Assembly: GCA_051453625.1 (NCBI GenBank)
Contig: JBOZIK010000001.1
Span: forward strand, 28,214,426-28,243,677
Direction: 5' to 3'
Source: Welwitschia mirabilis
Lineage: Eukaryota > Gnetophyta > Gnetopsida > Welwitschiales
Length of the DNA: 29,252 bases
Positions within the stretch are counted from its first letter, which is position 1, and every line of letters starts with the position of its first letter. Below are positions 1 through 10,079 of the stretch, piece after piece. Both the position numbers and the translations under genes were made by a program. A model generated the notes under the pieces. That model searched no databases, was not told the origin of the DNA, and was given only the letters and a program-made list of their open reading frames with translations.

Positions 1-228
1 ATGGGGATTCGTTCTAAGCTAAAGTTTTGCTTTATCTCTCAAGGTGATGGGAAAGATAACCATGTAGGTTATATCAATTATTCATTTTTTACCATTTTTA
101 GAAGTAAGGATAAGTTTCTTAATTTTGATGATGTGTTGCAAAGGATATTCATCAGGTTATCCACTAAAGGTAGGATAAGCATTCAAGTTTCAAAGTTCTA
201 CATCATCACCAAAAGGTAAGTTGAAAGG
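1..228 (-). pseudogene. gag relic of minus-strand Ty3/gypsy element X (partial)
   Basis: Read on the minus strand from 228 down to 1, one frame gives the N-terminal part of a plant Ty3/gypsy gag (capsid region), running off the left edge. Recognisable blocks are PFNLPFGDDVEL, then NLNAYPTFSG, then DEYPLQHI, then TYMVIFPITLRDKAKL. They align block by block with element A at 3288-3420 (LTPFGLPPRDHLKL, NLNAYSIFSG, EDPLQHI). Gag forms the particle that packages the element RNA. The frame has four internal stops, including TGA before NLNAY, TAA after FSG and TAG after AKL, at positions where relatives have Trp, Glu or another residue one transition away, so it is dead. The plus-strand open frame over the same bases is a shadow. 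The upstream LTR and primer site place it in element X. Confidence 0.75.
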
Positions 229-818
229 ATTTTAGATTTTATGTTTTTTGTTTGCTATGAGATCTCTCAAAGTAGTATGAGTATGAAAAGGAGTAAAAGT
301 AAGATTTCTAATAACAAGAGGTGGATTTGGAGAGATAGGTTGTTTAAGTTTTTGGTTTGAGGTTAACATGGTAGCAAAATTAGACTCTGCATAAAACGTG
401 AAAATTATAGGAATTTCAAAATCTTGTTACTTTTATTGTTTTAATTTGTTCCTATTTCAAAATTTATCAAACCTTCTTTAATGTTTTTAGTAATCAATAG
501 TTTCTCTCTTTGGTATTTTTCCTTTTTTCCAATATTAACCATTCATACTCTGTCTTGGATCTATGAAAGTATTATCTCATATGTTGTTCGGACAATAATC
601 TAGATAATAGAAACTATAAGAAAAGGGAAAGTAGAAAATGGGACTTTCATCCATTGTGATGTCTAGATGACAGAGGAGATGATGATACCGATGCTATAAA
701 AATTTAACATAAAAAACTAAAGTAAAAAAACTTATAGCAATTATTATTACACCTCTGCTGCAGCAAACATCCAATATATTTACCAAAGCAATGACAACTC
801 TTAAACTCCAAGTAGTCC
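229..818 (-). other. Untranslated leader of element X
   Basis: This lies between the primer-binding site and the gag relic of X on the minus strand. No long frame or family motif was found. On the minus strand, bases 665-700 carry GTCATC-type motifs like those in the LTR U3 regions of this family. Otherwise it is plain AT-rich leader. Confidence 0.5.
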
Positions 819-836
819 TTTCTGACGATAACGCCA
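819..836 (-). other. Primer-binding site of element X, tRNA-Asp type
   Basis: The minus strand reads TGGCGTTATCGTCAGAAA three bases after the LTR end. The usual plant Athila primer site, complementary to the tRNA-Asp 3' end, is TGGCGCCGTTGCCGGGGA. Eleven of 18 positions match and most mismatches are C-to-T or G-to-A. Its place directly behind the CAACA terminus supports the call. Confidence 0.75.
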
Positions 837-839
837 GGA

Positions 840-1931
840 TGTTGTAGTGTGTATTTATGTAATGTTTATGCCTTGATTAGAATCCTGTTAACCACAAATA
901 ATATGCACAAACATAATATACTAATATAGACAGAAGTGACCCGAATGTCGTAATCCATTGAAGGCCAAAATATGGAAATAAAAGAGATGCTTTCAAGATA
1001 TGGTAACTCTAGCCTATATAAATAATTTGCAATGCATGAAAATTAAATAAAATACATTTACGCAAAACTAATTTATAAAATAAAATAGTAATGTACTTAA
1101 ACTAACCAAGCACAACATTGACAAAGGTTGCCCTCATAATCTATATTACAAAAGGAGCTTGTCACAAAATCTCAAATAACATAAACTATGAGGGAAAAGA
1201 TCATTCATACATCTAAACCAAAAAAATTCATATTAAAATATTCATATCACATCCATATTACAAAGTAGCCATTTTTCAATAGAGGAAATGCCACCCAACA
1301 CCAAAGGTAATGTATCTCTGAAACTATAGAATGATTCTCTAGTCCTTTAATCTCTTTTCACGAGTATGTCGAGTACTGTCGAAGATGACTAGAAATCGAT
1401 GAGAAGAGCTTTCTTTATAGACTCAAAAAAAAAATAGGAAACTGATAGAAAAGCATAGGGAAAACCCTAACCACCATGTAAAGAGAAGTTGCAATTAAGT
1501 GGGGACAACGTAGGTGAACATTTGGTACAAGTGTCAGAAAATGGTATCATCTATATGGTTATTTGGATGATACAAGAGATGATGCTGACTGATAGTTAGA
1601 TCACATGTCTGCTGCCAGTCTGTCTGCCTGTGAGCCTTATTATCATACAGTTGCACAGTCATTCATACAGAAGTCCAGATGATGAGGTGGATGATAGTCT
1701 TTAATCGATCTTCAATTAGTCTAATTACTTTATTTTTTATAGGAAATTATCATCCAAAATACCATTTATTCATATTTTCATAGGATGCTTGTAATTTATC
1801 TAGAAATTGCATGTTTTCATCATTTTTATCTTGGTTCTTCATTATCATAAGAACTAAGAAATTATCTGTCAATTTACCTATAAAACAACTTAAAATATCC
1901 TATTAAATACACATAAGTTGGTGGTGCAACA
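840..1931 (-). mobile_element. 5' LTR of element X, nested in LTR of element A
   Basis: A complete 1,092-bp LTR on the minus strand. It begins TGTTGCACCACC at 1931 and ends CTACAACA at 840, so the termini are TGTTG...CAACA. The U5 end aligns with the reverse of LTR-C (the stretch around 890-965 matches the C sequence before its end), and the U3 start aligns with LTR-D (both read AACTTA, then GTATTTRATAGG). A TATA-like box lies at 1409-1420. The primer site follows at 836-819, so this is the 5' LTR of an element running left. The bases to its right, starting TTGGGTTATAATCCTCC, resume the LTR of element A in the opposite orientation, which shows X inserted there. The second LTR of X would be left of the window. 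Confidence 0.85.
1409..1420 (-). promoter_or_regulatory. TATA box of LTR-X
   Basis: CTATAAAGAAAG on the minus strand, at the position equivalent to CTATAAATAAAG in LTR-D and TATAAATA in LTR-B and LTR-C. The downstream sequence (TAGTCATCTTCGACAGTACT) is shared in kind with LTR-D. It would start the genomic RNA of X at the U3/R boundary. Confidence 0.6.
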
Positions 1932-2506
1932 TTGGGTTATAATCCTCCATTGAGATGTAGCTATTTTATAATCTAGATGCTAATTTGATTAATAATATAA
2001 ATTCTATTTTTTTATTAATTAATACTTTTAATATCCCTTATTTTTTATGTTATTCTTGATTTACTGATAGTCTCATTAATGATAGAGGTATTAAAAACAA
2101 CCTTTATTAAGATTAATAATAGTAGTTTAGAAGCATTTTGTATTACAGTTTATTTGACTCACTTGATAGTTTAAGTTGGTCTTAATTAGTGACATTTTAC
2201 TTGGTTGATTTAGCTTATATAGGATCAATCTTTTTAACAAGTCAATTTAGTACTCAGATAGGTGTTCATCTAGATTAATTTGCATCTACATTTCATTGCA
2301 TATTTATTTTCTATATTCTTCTTAATTTTTGGATATAACATTTTCTTCTAAAATCAATTCTCATTCTTTTCTCATATGCCTTTAATGGGTTTATGACATT
2401 TTGATCACTTCCTTCTATACTAGTGTGTTTTATTTTGTAATATATCTATTTGTAATTAACAAGATTAAGTCAGATGTAAAGGATTATAAAATTATACATT
2501 ATAACA
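1932..2506 (+). mobile_element. 5' LTR of element A, right half only
   Basis: It aligns along its whole length with the U5 parts of LTR-B (from about 10745) and LTR-C (from about 12080). Shared blocks include TCCTCCATTGAGATG, TATGTTATTCTTGATTTA, AATAGTAGTTTAGAAGCA and the GATGTAAAGGATTA segment before the end. It ends ATAACA at 2506. The U3 half is absent because element X sits at its left edge. Relative to LTR-B it differs at roughly a fifth of positions by eye, mostly G/A and C/T. Confidence 0.85.
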
Positions 2507-2509
2507 TCT

Positions 2510-2527
2510 TAATGCAATTGATGGAGA
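2510..2527 (+). other. Primer-binding site of element A, decayed tRNA-Asp type
   Basis: TAATGCAATTGATGGAGA lies three bases after the LTR end, the same spacing as in X. It matches the tRNA-Asp site at 10 of 18 positions. Six of the eight mismatches are C-to-T or G-to-A, so it reads as a deaminated copy of the same site. Confidence 0.6.
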
Positions 2528-2992
2528 AGACTGCTAAGAAGCATAAGGATTATTGTCACTTAAATGAGTAAATTAGATTTTATTTCAAATATTTATCTAT
2601 AGTGATATTGTACTTCTATTTAGAAACTACAATTTTTTTATTCATAGTTTTTAGTTTTTTTTCAATCTATAATGATAATCTGTCATCCTCTTTATTTATT
2701 TAGATGACATTAGGAATGACAACATAAATTTTTTAGTTTATTTTCTATTTGTAAATTTCTCTATAGCAATAGTAATATAGTTTTCATCTTCTTTGACATC
2801 CTTATGAAAAGGTGGACGATAGCCTCTCTTTCTATTTTTTGCTCATGGATTTCTACATTTTGCTTATATCACTTTTTTAAGTTTAGAAATAATCTTTTAT
2901 CATTCCTTGTGTTATTCCCATAACCAGACATATGAATCCTAGTTATTTTATGATTTTGTTTTTGTTATTTTATATTTGAAGGATGTGATGAT
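2528..2992 (+). other. Untranslated leader of element A
   Basis: About 465 bases between the primer site and the first gag frame. It is AT-rich, has no long frame and no recognised motif, and is the expected place of a gypsy leader. Confidence 0.45.
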
Positions 2993-4140
2993 ATGGTCAA
3001 TACGGAAAAGAAATACCAAAGAAAAAAGCTACAGTTAGAAGAAAATATCAGAGAAGGATTAGACAAATTTGAAAGAGAATCAAATACACAATCGCCAAAT
3101 GCATATAGTATCCCTTCTAAGTTCATATTTTCTAAACCTAATTCTATGAAAGAAAATTTTTTACAAAGTAATTTGGAAGAAGATAGTCTTTACATGTCGA
3201 ACATTGTGCAAAAACAAAATTAAGTCATAGGTTCTTCAACTTCTTGTCCTAATGCAAACCTTACTCTTAAAAAGTAATAGCCAATAGGAAATTGGAAATA
3301 CTAACTCCTTTTGGTTTACCTCCAAGAGATCATTTGAAATTGAATAATTTAAATGCCTATTCCATCTTTAGTGGTGAATGTCATGAGGATCCCCTCCAAC
3401 ACATAGTAAACATTGAATAGTTAGTCTTACCTATAGAAATAGAAATAAAAGAATTAGTGATCATACATATATGGTTATTTTCCCGATTATGTTAAAAGAA
3501 AGGGAAAAACTTTGGTCAAGAACTATACCCTATAAGAGTCTAAAAACTTGGAATCAAGTACAAGAAGTTTTCGTTAAGATATTTATGAGTGAAGTAACCA
3601 TGATAAAAAGAAGAAAATAAGTAATCAATTTCCAACAACAATGAAATGAGGATTATGCTTTTACATATGAATGTTTCTTTATTCAATTCATTCTAATCCA
3701 ATAGATGCTTTCACACAAGAAGAGTTAATCAATTACTTTTACAGTGGACTAAATAGACAAATGAAACCATTCATAGATTTTTTTAATGATAGAAACCTAA
3801 TAAACCTTACATTAGAAAATGCTTATAAGCGATTAGAACCACTTATTGAGGTAAGCCAAACTTGGCCAAAGCCAACATTGAGAGATAACCATACTGTAAG
3901 AAAAATCATCAAATATTTAAAAGAAGTTAAATAATAAAATAAGGTAGATAAAACATAAGCTAAACCTACAAATTTAATTAAGGAATTTACAACAACTTTG
4001 GAGAGATATACTGAGATGATTCTAGATGCAAAATCAGCAACTGAAAAATGTGTTGTGTCAACATGTAACTTATGCAAGCATAACTATTACATAACCAAGG
4101 ATTTTCCACTATTACCAATCTATAAGGAGAAAGTATATGA
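2993..4140 (+). pseudogene. gag relic of element A with degenerate zinc knuckle
   Basis: The particle-forming gag polyprotein, now broken. A charged N-terminal frame (2993-3223, rich in Lys and Glu) is followed after a frame change by the capsid block LTPFGLPPRDHLKLNNLNAY and by EDPLQHI (3301-3411). An open stretch at 3671-3934 holds the conserved YFYSGLNRQMKPFIDF and LTLENAYKRLEPLIE helices typical of plant gypsy gag. At 4064-4105 a nucleocapsid CCHC zinc knuckle survives as C-N-L-C-K-H-N-Y-Y-I-T-K-D-F: the His has become Tyr and the last Cys has become Phe. Stops lie at 3418-3420 and after 3934, with further frame breaks. The same blocks occur in the gag relics of X and E. From 4141 to about 4690 an acidic and lysine-rich linker leads to the protease. 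Confidence 0.8.
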
Positions 4141-4689
4141 AGAAGTTTGTTCTTTTAACTAAAAAGTTTTAAACTTTTAAAACCAAATCTGAAATTAGAA
4201 CTAAATCTATTCACAACTCAAGATACATATAAAGTACAATTTTCAAACCTTTGACAATAAATTCAAAAATTTTCAAACTAATTTCAACCTTTTAAAAATC
4301 AATTTAAAAATTTAAAATTTCAATCAAGTTCATCAAATTAAAATGATTCACTTAGAAATTCTATAGATAAATTTAGAAAATCAAAAGAAAAGATTGCAAG
4401 GATCATTAGCATTGAAAACTTAATAAGTATCCTTTAATAAACCATATTATCAAATCGAAGATTGCAAGGATCATTAGCAATACAACCTCTATCAAATTCT
4501 AATGAACTAAGAAAAGATTCTAGGGTTGTAACATGAAGTGGACATGAAGAAAAACCTCCTTCATATGAAGCATCAACCTTCAAAAACAACATTAGGGATG
4601 ATGAGGAAGAAGAGGACATTGAAATACTAGAAAATCATAACTTCCCTTCTCATGACAAAAGTAAAAAGAAAAATTCTTAAGAAAAAGAA

Positions 4690-5357
4690 AAGAAACCAGC
4701 TACTTCTTGGCTTGAGAGGATTAATACAAATCTAACTTTGATGAAAATCTTAAAACCTTACTACAAAATATGAGTATAAAATTATCATTTTGGAAACTTT
4801 TACAAGAAAACTCAAAGTACTCTAAGATATGAAAAGACTTAATAAGAAGAAAATAAAAATGAATTATTCCTAGCAAAGTATTTTTAGATCAATCTCTTAC
4901 AAACTTAGTATTATAAAAGTTTCCAAAATTTAATGATCGAGGGATAACAATAATTAGTATTATAATAGAGAAAAACAAAAGAATCAAAAGGGATTTAATT
5001 GATATTGGAACAAGTGTTAACATCATACCATTACACATTTGTAAGATACTTGGTTTAGAATATAGAATACAGCATATTCAAATCATCTTAGAATTAGTAG
5101 ACACATCTGTTAAGTAACCCGTATGAATCATAAAAGATATAGTGATTGAAATTAAAGAGGAATCATACCTAATAGATGTGGTTATAATAGAGATAAACAA
5201 TAATTTAGTTTATCTATTACTTCTAGGAAGAACCTTCTATGCAACAACCCATTGCATTATCGATACAAGAACTGACATGATGGAGTGTCATCTAGAAAGT
5301 AAAAAACTTTTAATTAGAGTTTTTGATGTGGCTAAGAAAGATCTAGGTAATGAATAG
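4690..5357 (+). pseudogene. Retropepsin-like protease relic of element A
   Basis: Aspartic protease that would cut the Gag-Pol polyprotein. Upstream (about 4860-4970) is the conserved lead-in, seen as VFLDQSLTNLVL and KFPKFNDRGITIISI. The active-site loop is D-I-G-T-S at 5001-5015, followed by VNIIPLHICKILGLE, the usual context of plant gypsy proteases. A stop interrupts the frame near 5116, and a second open piece (5142-5357) continues in the same frame with IVIEIKEESYLIDVV and LLLGRTFYAT (the flap-distal LLGR block). The catalytic Asp is still encoded. Paralogues occur at about 14440-14906 and 28663-29252 (minus). The enzyme cannot be made because of stops. Confidence 0.8.
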
Positions 5358-5423
5358 GATGTAGAAAATATAACTAAACTAATCTTATTCCTAAAACATT
5401 GTCTACTTGAATAAAAAAAGCTA

Positions 5424-6630
5424 ATGTTACATAAACCTACACTTTATAATGACCTACTTGAAATTGAAAAATTAAAAGATTTTGATATATCTAACTTAAA
5501 GCATTTAGAAAATGACATTTTTGAGAAAAATAAAGAAGAAATAGAATCCTTAATCTATAAGAAAGTTAAACTATTAATAGTAAGTAAAAACTTATACATT
5601 AAGGAAGATTGTCCACTACATGAGTCTATAACAGAAACTAAAAATTTTAGTTTAAATCTAAAAATCTTCCTATTGAACTAAATTATTTTGTTCTTTAATG
5701 ATTATAACAAACCTATAATATTCAACAAAAATCTCTTTCCTAAATAAGAGTAAATCTTAATATCCCATTTGACTTCTAAAATTCATGCCTTTAATTGGTC
5801 TCATAATGATTTATTTGCTACGAAACCTATTAGGAAAACTAAAATAAGTATTTAAGGATAAAATTATTAAACTAATGGATGTTAGGATTATTTATGCTTT
5901 ATCAGATAGCGAATGGGTTAGTCCCTTAACTATAGTATCGAAAAGGATGGGAAATGGAGAGTATGCATAGATTTTAGAAAACTAAATGAAGTCATAAAAA
6001 AGGATCATTATTCCTTATCTTTTATTAACTAGATACTTGATATAATTTACAAACATTTTTTTTATTACTTTTTAGGTGGATATAGTGGTTATAACCAAGT
6101 ATGCATAGCTAGTAAAGACCAAGTTAAATAACTTTTACTTCACCTTTTGGAATGTTTTCATTTAAATGAATGCCTTTTAGATTATGTAATGCTCCTAAGC
6201 TTTTTAATGTGCTATGATGAATATTTTTTAAGATACGTTATGGGATTTAATAGAAATNNNNNNNNNNTTTCAATCTTTAGGGAAACCTTTGATGAAATCT
6301 TAGAGAGATTAGAAAAAAAACTTGATAGATGCATAGAGTATGATCTGTATCTAAGTTAGGAAAAGAGCTTATTTTTAGTTGATAATAAAATAGTTCTAGC
6401 TCACCACATTTACAAAATAGAAATTAGGATGGATTCTAAAAATGTTGATATCATTCAAAATATAACTTCTCTAACCAATATAAACTTATTTAAATCTTTT
6501 CTTAGATATATATTATGCTAAAATCTATAAATCCCTTCATTCATTATTAGAAAAATAAGCTAATTTTGATTAGAATGAGTCTTTTCAGCTTTCTTTTAAT
6601 AAACTTAAACATAAACTCTCTTATGCTCCT
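5424..6630 (+). pseudogene. Reverse transcriptase relic of element A
   Basis: RNA-dependent DNA polymerase of the element. A linker (5424-5681, HKPTLYNDLLEIEKLKDF) precedes the RT. Recognisable blocks are WRVCIDFRKLN at 5955-5987, Y-S-G-Y-N-Q at 6081-6098, and PFGMFSFK then MPFRLCNAP at about 6140-6200. From about 6269 the thumb-side block SIFRETFDEILERLEKKLDR and ends with the linker VDIIQNITSLTN, as in Athila. The first catalytic Asp, normally just before GYSGYN, is read as Gly. The second catalytic motif (F/Y-x-D-D) falls in a run of 10 N at 6258-6267. Several stops and at least two frame changes make it non-functional. Confidence 0.8.
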
Positions 6631-7060
6631 ATCGTAATGGGACCAGATTGAGAAACATATTTTAAGTTAATGTGTGATGCTAGTAATTTTACTAGAGGTG
6701 GGATGTTTGGATAGAAATATGAAAATGATTTCAAAGTCATATATTACCATAGTAAAACATTATCCAAAGCTCAAACAAATTATACAATTATCATGAGAAA
6801 GAAGTTAGCCATAATTTTTTACCTCAATAATCTTAGATATTATCTTTTATGATTTTACACAAATGTCTACATGAACCATACAGTGATTAAATACCTAATG
6901 ACTAAGAAATATTCTAGTGATAGGTTGATTAGATGGATCTTTTTAATATAAGAATTTAATATCACCATCATAAATAAGCAAAAAAGCATAACGACATAGC
7001 AAATCACTTATCATTCCTTTCTTCTTCTGATGATGATCTTTCTATTAATGATTCTTTTCT
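6631..7060 (+). pseudogene. RNase H relic of element A
   Basis: RNase H that would remove template RNA during reverse transcription. The block FKLMCDASNF starts at 6661 and keeps the first catalytic Asp. It continues VIYYHSKTLSKAQTNYTI, LAIIFYLNNLRYYLL, VIKYLMTKKYSSDRLIRW and EFNITI, all in family order up to about 7020. The usual EKELLA motif is read as RKKLA (Glu to Lys), and the usual YTDH is read as YMNH (Asp to Asn). Both are single G-to-A changes at catalytic positions. In-frame stops occur, for example after YYLL. This is one of the clearest stretches for assigning the element to the Athila-like group. Confidence 0.8.
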
Positions 7061-7189
7061 TCATGAATAACTATTTATTGTATATTCTACTCATCCCCCT
7101 CCATGTTACACTAATATTGTGAATTATTTTTTTACATTAAAAACACACAAAATTGAAGTTATAAGTAAAGAAAATCTTTTTTCTATAGG

Positions 7190-8345
7190 ATAGGTAACTA
7201 TGAGTGGATAGTGTTCCCTATTTATTATATGTGTAAGAATCAAAATATGAGAAAATGTATATCAGAATGGAAAAAATCTAATATTCTTTATCTTTGTTAT
7301 TTTGATATTTGTGATGACATTTTAGTGGTTAAAAAACATCCATGAAAATTCTTCACTCCAGATTTTATTGGCCTAGTCTTTTCTAGGACTCTTTTAATTA
7401 TGTTAGAAGGTGAAATGCATGTAAATGTTTTCATAGCCTTCTATGATTATAAGAAATACTATTCAAACCTATTCTTATGTATGATCCTTTTTATTATTGG
7501 GTAATTGATTTTACAGACCCAATTAACCACCTTCTAAATATAAAAATTTTATTTTAATGGCTATTAATTATCTAAATAAATGGATTAAAGTAATTCCTAC
7601 TTCCTTAAATGATGCCTAAACCATTTGTAACTTTGTTAAAACTCAATTTTTTAATGTTTTAACTTTCTGTAAATAATTATTAGTGATTAAGAAACTCATT
7701 TCATTAATTACCTTTTTAAAAATCATCTTTTATCCACTGGAATAGAACATCAACTAGCTTATGCTTATCATCCTTAAACTAATGGATAAGCTGAAAATAC
7801 TAATAGAGAAATTTGAAAAATGCTTCCAAAACTTGTCTCTACTAATAAGAAATCATGAAATTTTAAACTAAATGATGTTCTTTAGACTTACCATACAACT
7901 TAGCATAATTCACTTAGTTTTTCATCTTATGAACTTGTATACGATAAAGTCTGTGTTTTACCTGTTAATGTTTATCATAATTCTTATTGTTCTACTTATT
8001 GACTTAACCTTGTAAATTTAGAAGAGAATCTTACAACTTATTCAGTTCAATTAGATCATTTAGATGAAAAATGAACTCAAGCTATTCATTATTAACTTAT
8101 TCACAAAGCTCAAAATAAGTTCAAAAAAAGTTAATCCATAAGAACTTTAAACCTGATAAACAAGTTATATTATACAATACTAGATTGCATCTTCTACATA
8201 AAAGTTGACCTCAAAATGGTTAGGTCCTTACCTTATTAACAAACTACATTCTAATGGATCTATNNNNNNNNNNTATTGAGATTGTTGACTTAACCACTAA
8301 AGAAATTCAAAAATTTAATAGACAAAAGTTGAAAATATACAAATA
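7190..8345 (+). pseudogene. DDE integrase relic of element A, with C-terminal domain
   Basis: Integrase that would insert the cDNA into the genome. An N-terminal lead (about 7230-7380, ending FYWPSLF) precedes the core. The first catalytic Asp is in VIDFTDPIN (codon 7507-7509). After a frameshift, ISD at 7685-7687 gives the second Asp, and AENTNREI holds the Glu at 7793-7795. The difference of 36 codons is exactly the D-35-E spacing of retroviral-type integrases. Further blocks are SSYELVYDK (about 7920) and, in the C-terminal domain, FKPDKQVILYNTRLHLL (8146-8196), LGPYLINKLHSNGSI and FNRQKLKIY. A run of 10 N lies at 8264-8273. All three catalytic codons survive, but many TAA/TAG stops at former Gln positions kill the gene. 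No chromodomain follows. Confidence 0.85.
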
Positions 8346-8726
8346 ACCTTCTAATATAAACATGATAAAAGCACTAGCCTTAGAGATTTTCCTCAATGAG
8401 GAGAACTTATATCCTATTATCTTCTAAATTTTCTCTTAGTGTATTCCTTTGAAAGCCATTATAATATCACTTGGTCATCTTTCAAACATGACTAATGTAT
8501 TTACATTATTTTCATAAATAAGCTTTCTACTTAGGCATTTTACAGTAGTAAGATTGAATTCACCCTCTTAAGACATTTACATGTCTATGAACTTCGTTTC
8601 AAAGGAACATGTTTTGTTTCTTATATTTTTTACAATGATGAATTAGATTTTTTGGATGTTCTTTTCTATCTTTCATCTTATTATTTCACCTACATCTTTT
8701 GAGGTTTTTGATCATGTGAAATTTAT

Positions 8727-8728
<2 letters not shown>

Positions 8729-8773
<45 letters not shown>
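8729..8773. repeat. (TA)n microsatellite
   Basis: About 22 uninterrupted TA units in the 3' region of element A. It is likely length-variable and prone to assembly error. Confidence 0.95.
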
Positions 8774-8775
<2 letters not shown>

Positions 8776-8844
8776 AAAAAAAGTAGAGAAAGAAAAATAA
8801 GACGATAATGTTTTATATTTGAGATAGCTTAAAAACATGGCCAC

Positions 8845-9000
8845 CATGATGTCCTATCAGAAGTACATCAAGGTAAAGTTTCGCAAGAAGGGCCTTTGGT
8901 AATGTAATATGGTAGATATGGAAACCCCACTAGAAGGTCAGTTGACCATTTTTTGTGGGTTCTTACTTTTCTAACTATAGTTGTACTTCCCTCATTATGG
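8845..9000 (+). repeat. 3' non-coding block shared by elements A and D
   Basis: It starts CATGATGTCCTATCA and ends TCATTATGG, and is paired with the minus strand of 28232-28078, which starts CATGATGTCCTATCA and ends CATCATGG. Shared internal pieces include CTTTGGTAATGTAATATGG here against CTTTAGTAGTGTAATATGG in D. The lengths, 156 and 155 bases, are almost equal. The motif TACATCAAGGTAAAGTT inside it recurs as TACATCGAGGTAAAGTT near 18911 in element E. Confidence 0.75.
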
Positions 9001-10064
9001 ATAGTAAAATAATAAAAACTTTAAGGCTATGAGATCAGTAGTGTTCTTGGTATCATTAGAGGTATTGCTTATTTCCTAGACTCTTAGTTTTTCTATGTGA
9101 TCATTTTATTTTTGAGGATTTAGGTGTTTGTTTTAAGATGTAAATAAGTGAACTCATTTTTAATCAACTCTTTGATGTTATCATTTATTGTTTAAAGCAT
9201 GTAATGTTTAGCATTGTTACAACCACTACCTTATTAAATGGAATTTTACAAATTTGTACATTTAGTAATGCATTTTAAATCAAGTGATGTTATGAGTTCT
9301 TTCACAAAAATCTACTAGGTTATAACGTAGAGAACGTAGGATATCTTCTTTATGTTCCTTATGTCCATTTTTTCTATTTTCTTTCATTGTTTAGTTAGTT
9401 CTTTCAAAGTCATTTCCATATTTTCTTATCATTTTAGGCCTTAATATTTAGTAGTTTTCTTATCTAGTTTTCATTAAAGAATTGATTTCTTACATAGCAA
9501 AGTTTTCTTACAAATTTTGTGATGTTTATTTTCATTCTTTTAGAGTTTAAAACATTGTTCATAATCATTTTGTGCACATTTGTTAGGCACTCATTGATCT
9601 ACTTCATCCCAATTAGCACAATTTCATATTTATCAAAATTTTCCCTTAATCTTTATGTTTCAAATTTGAAATTTTTACACTCACCTTTGCACTTGATTTA
9701 TAAACTATCAAAATTCAAAAACACCCATCATCCACCTTCTTATCTAGACATACTAATCTTTGTTTCATTTCTTTCCTTCATTAGCTAATATGAGATGTAT
9801 TGTTTTCTTAGGAGAGGGAAGAAATCATTTTAGGACTCGTTTTCATAATTTTTACATCCAGTTGTAGAGTTCTTTTAAAAGATTTCATGAGATATGATTT
9901 ATGCAATTTCCACTCTATAAACATGGTGAACTACATTTTATTTTTTTATGATATGTTTAAGATTATTTATGAGCCTATTTTATAATTTTTAAATTGATTT
10001 TTTTAAAAACGATTTGGCTCGTAATTATAGTTATTCACCTGGTTTTATCATGGACTAACAAAAG

Positions 10065-10079
10065 TTAAGTGGGGGGCTA
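10065..10079 (+). other. Polypurine tract of element A
   Basis: TTAAGTGGGGGGCTA directly precedes the LTR start TGATGCGC. It would prime plus-strand DNA synthesis. Just upstream is GGACTAACAAA, which recurs before the PPT of element E. Confidence 0.8.

Larger units (their letters stand above)
8346..10064 (+). other. 3' internal region of element A, mostly non-coding
   Basis: About 1.7 kb between integrase and PPT. The first 350 bases may hold decayed coding sequence (YNDELDFLDVLFYLSSYY near 8630-8690), with no family I recognise. It then holds a (TA)n run, a block shared with element D (8845-9000), and AT-rich sequence with no gene. An open frame at 9519-9788 is hydrophobic because of base composition, and I do not support it as an envelope gene. 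Confidence 0.5.

Noticed and set aside
1-219. A 72-codon open frame at the left edge on the plus strand
   Set aside because: The minus strand of the same bases aligns with gag of elements A and E, so this is an antisense shadow.
4434-4619. Minus-strand serine-rich open frame
   Set aside because: It is antisense to the acidic gag-protease linker of element A (GATGAGGAAGAAGAGG on the plus strand gives the Ser run on the other strand).
9519-9788. Hydrophobic open frame that might be an envelope or membrane protein
   Set aside because: The hydrophobic composition is what T-rich sequence gives. There is no signal peptide and transmembrane pattern beyond that, and no match in the D element's equivalent region.
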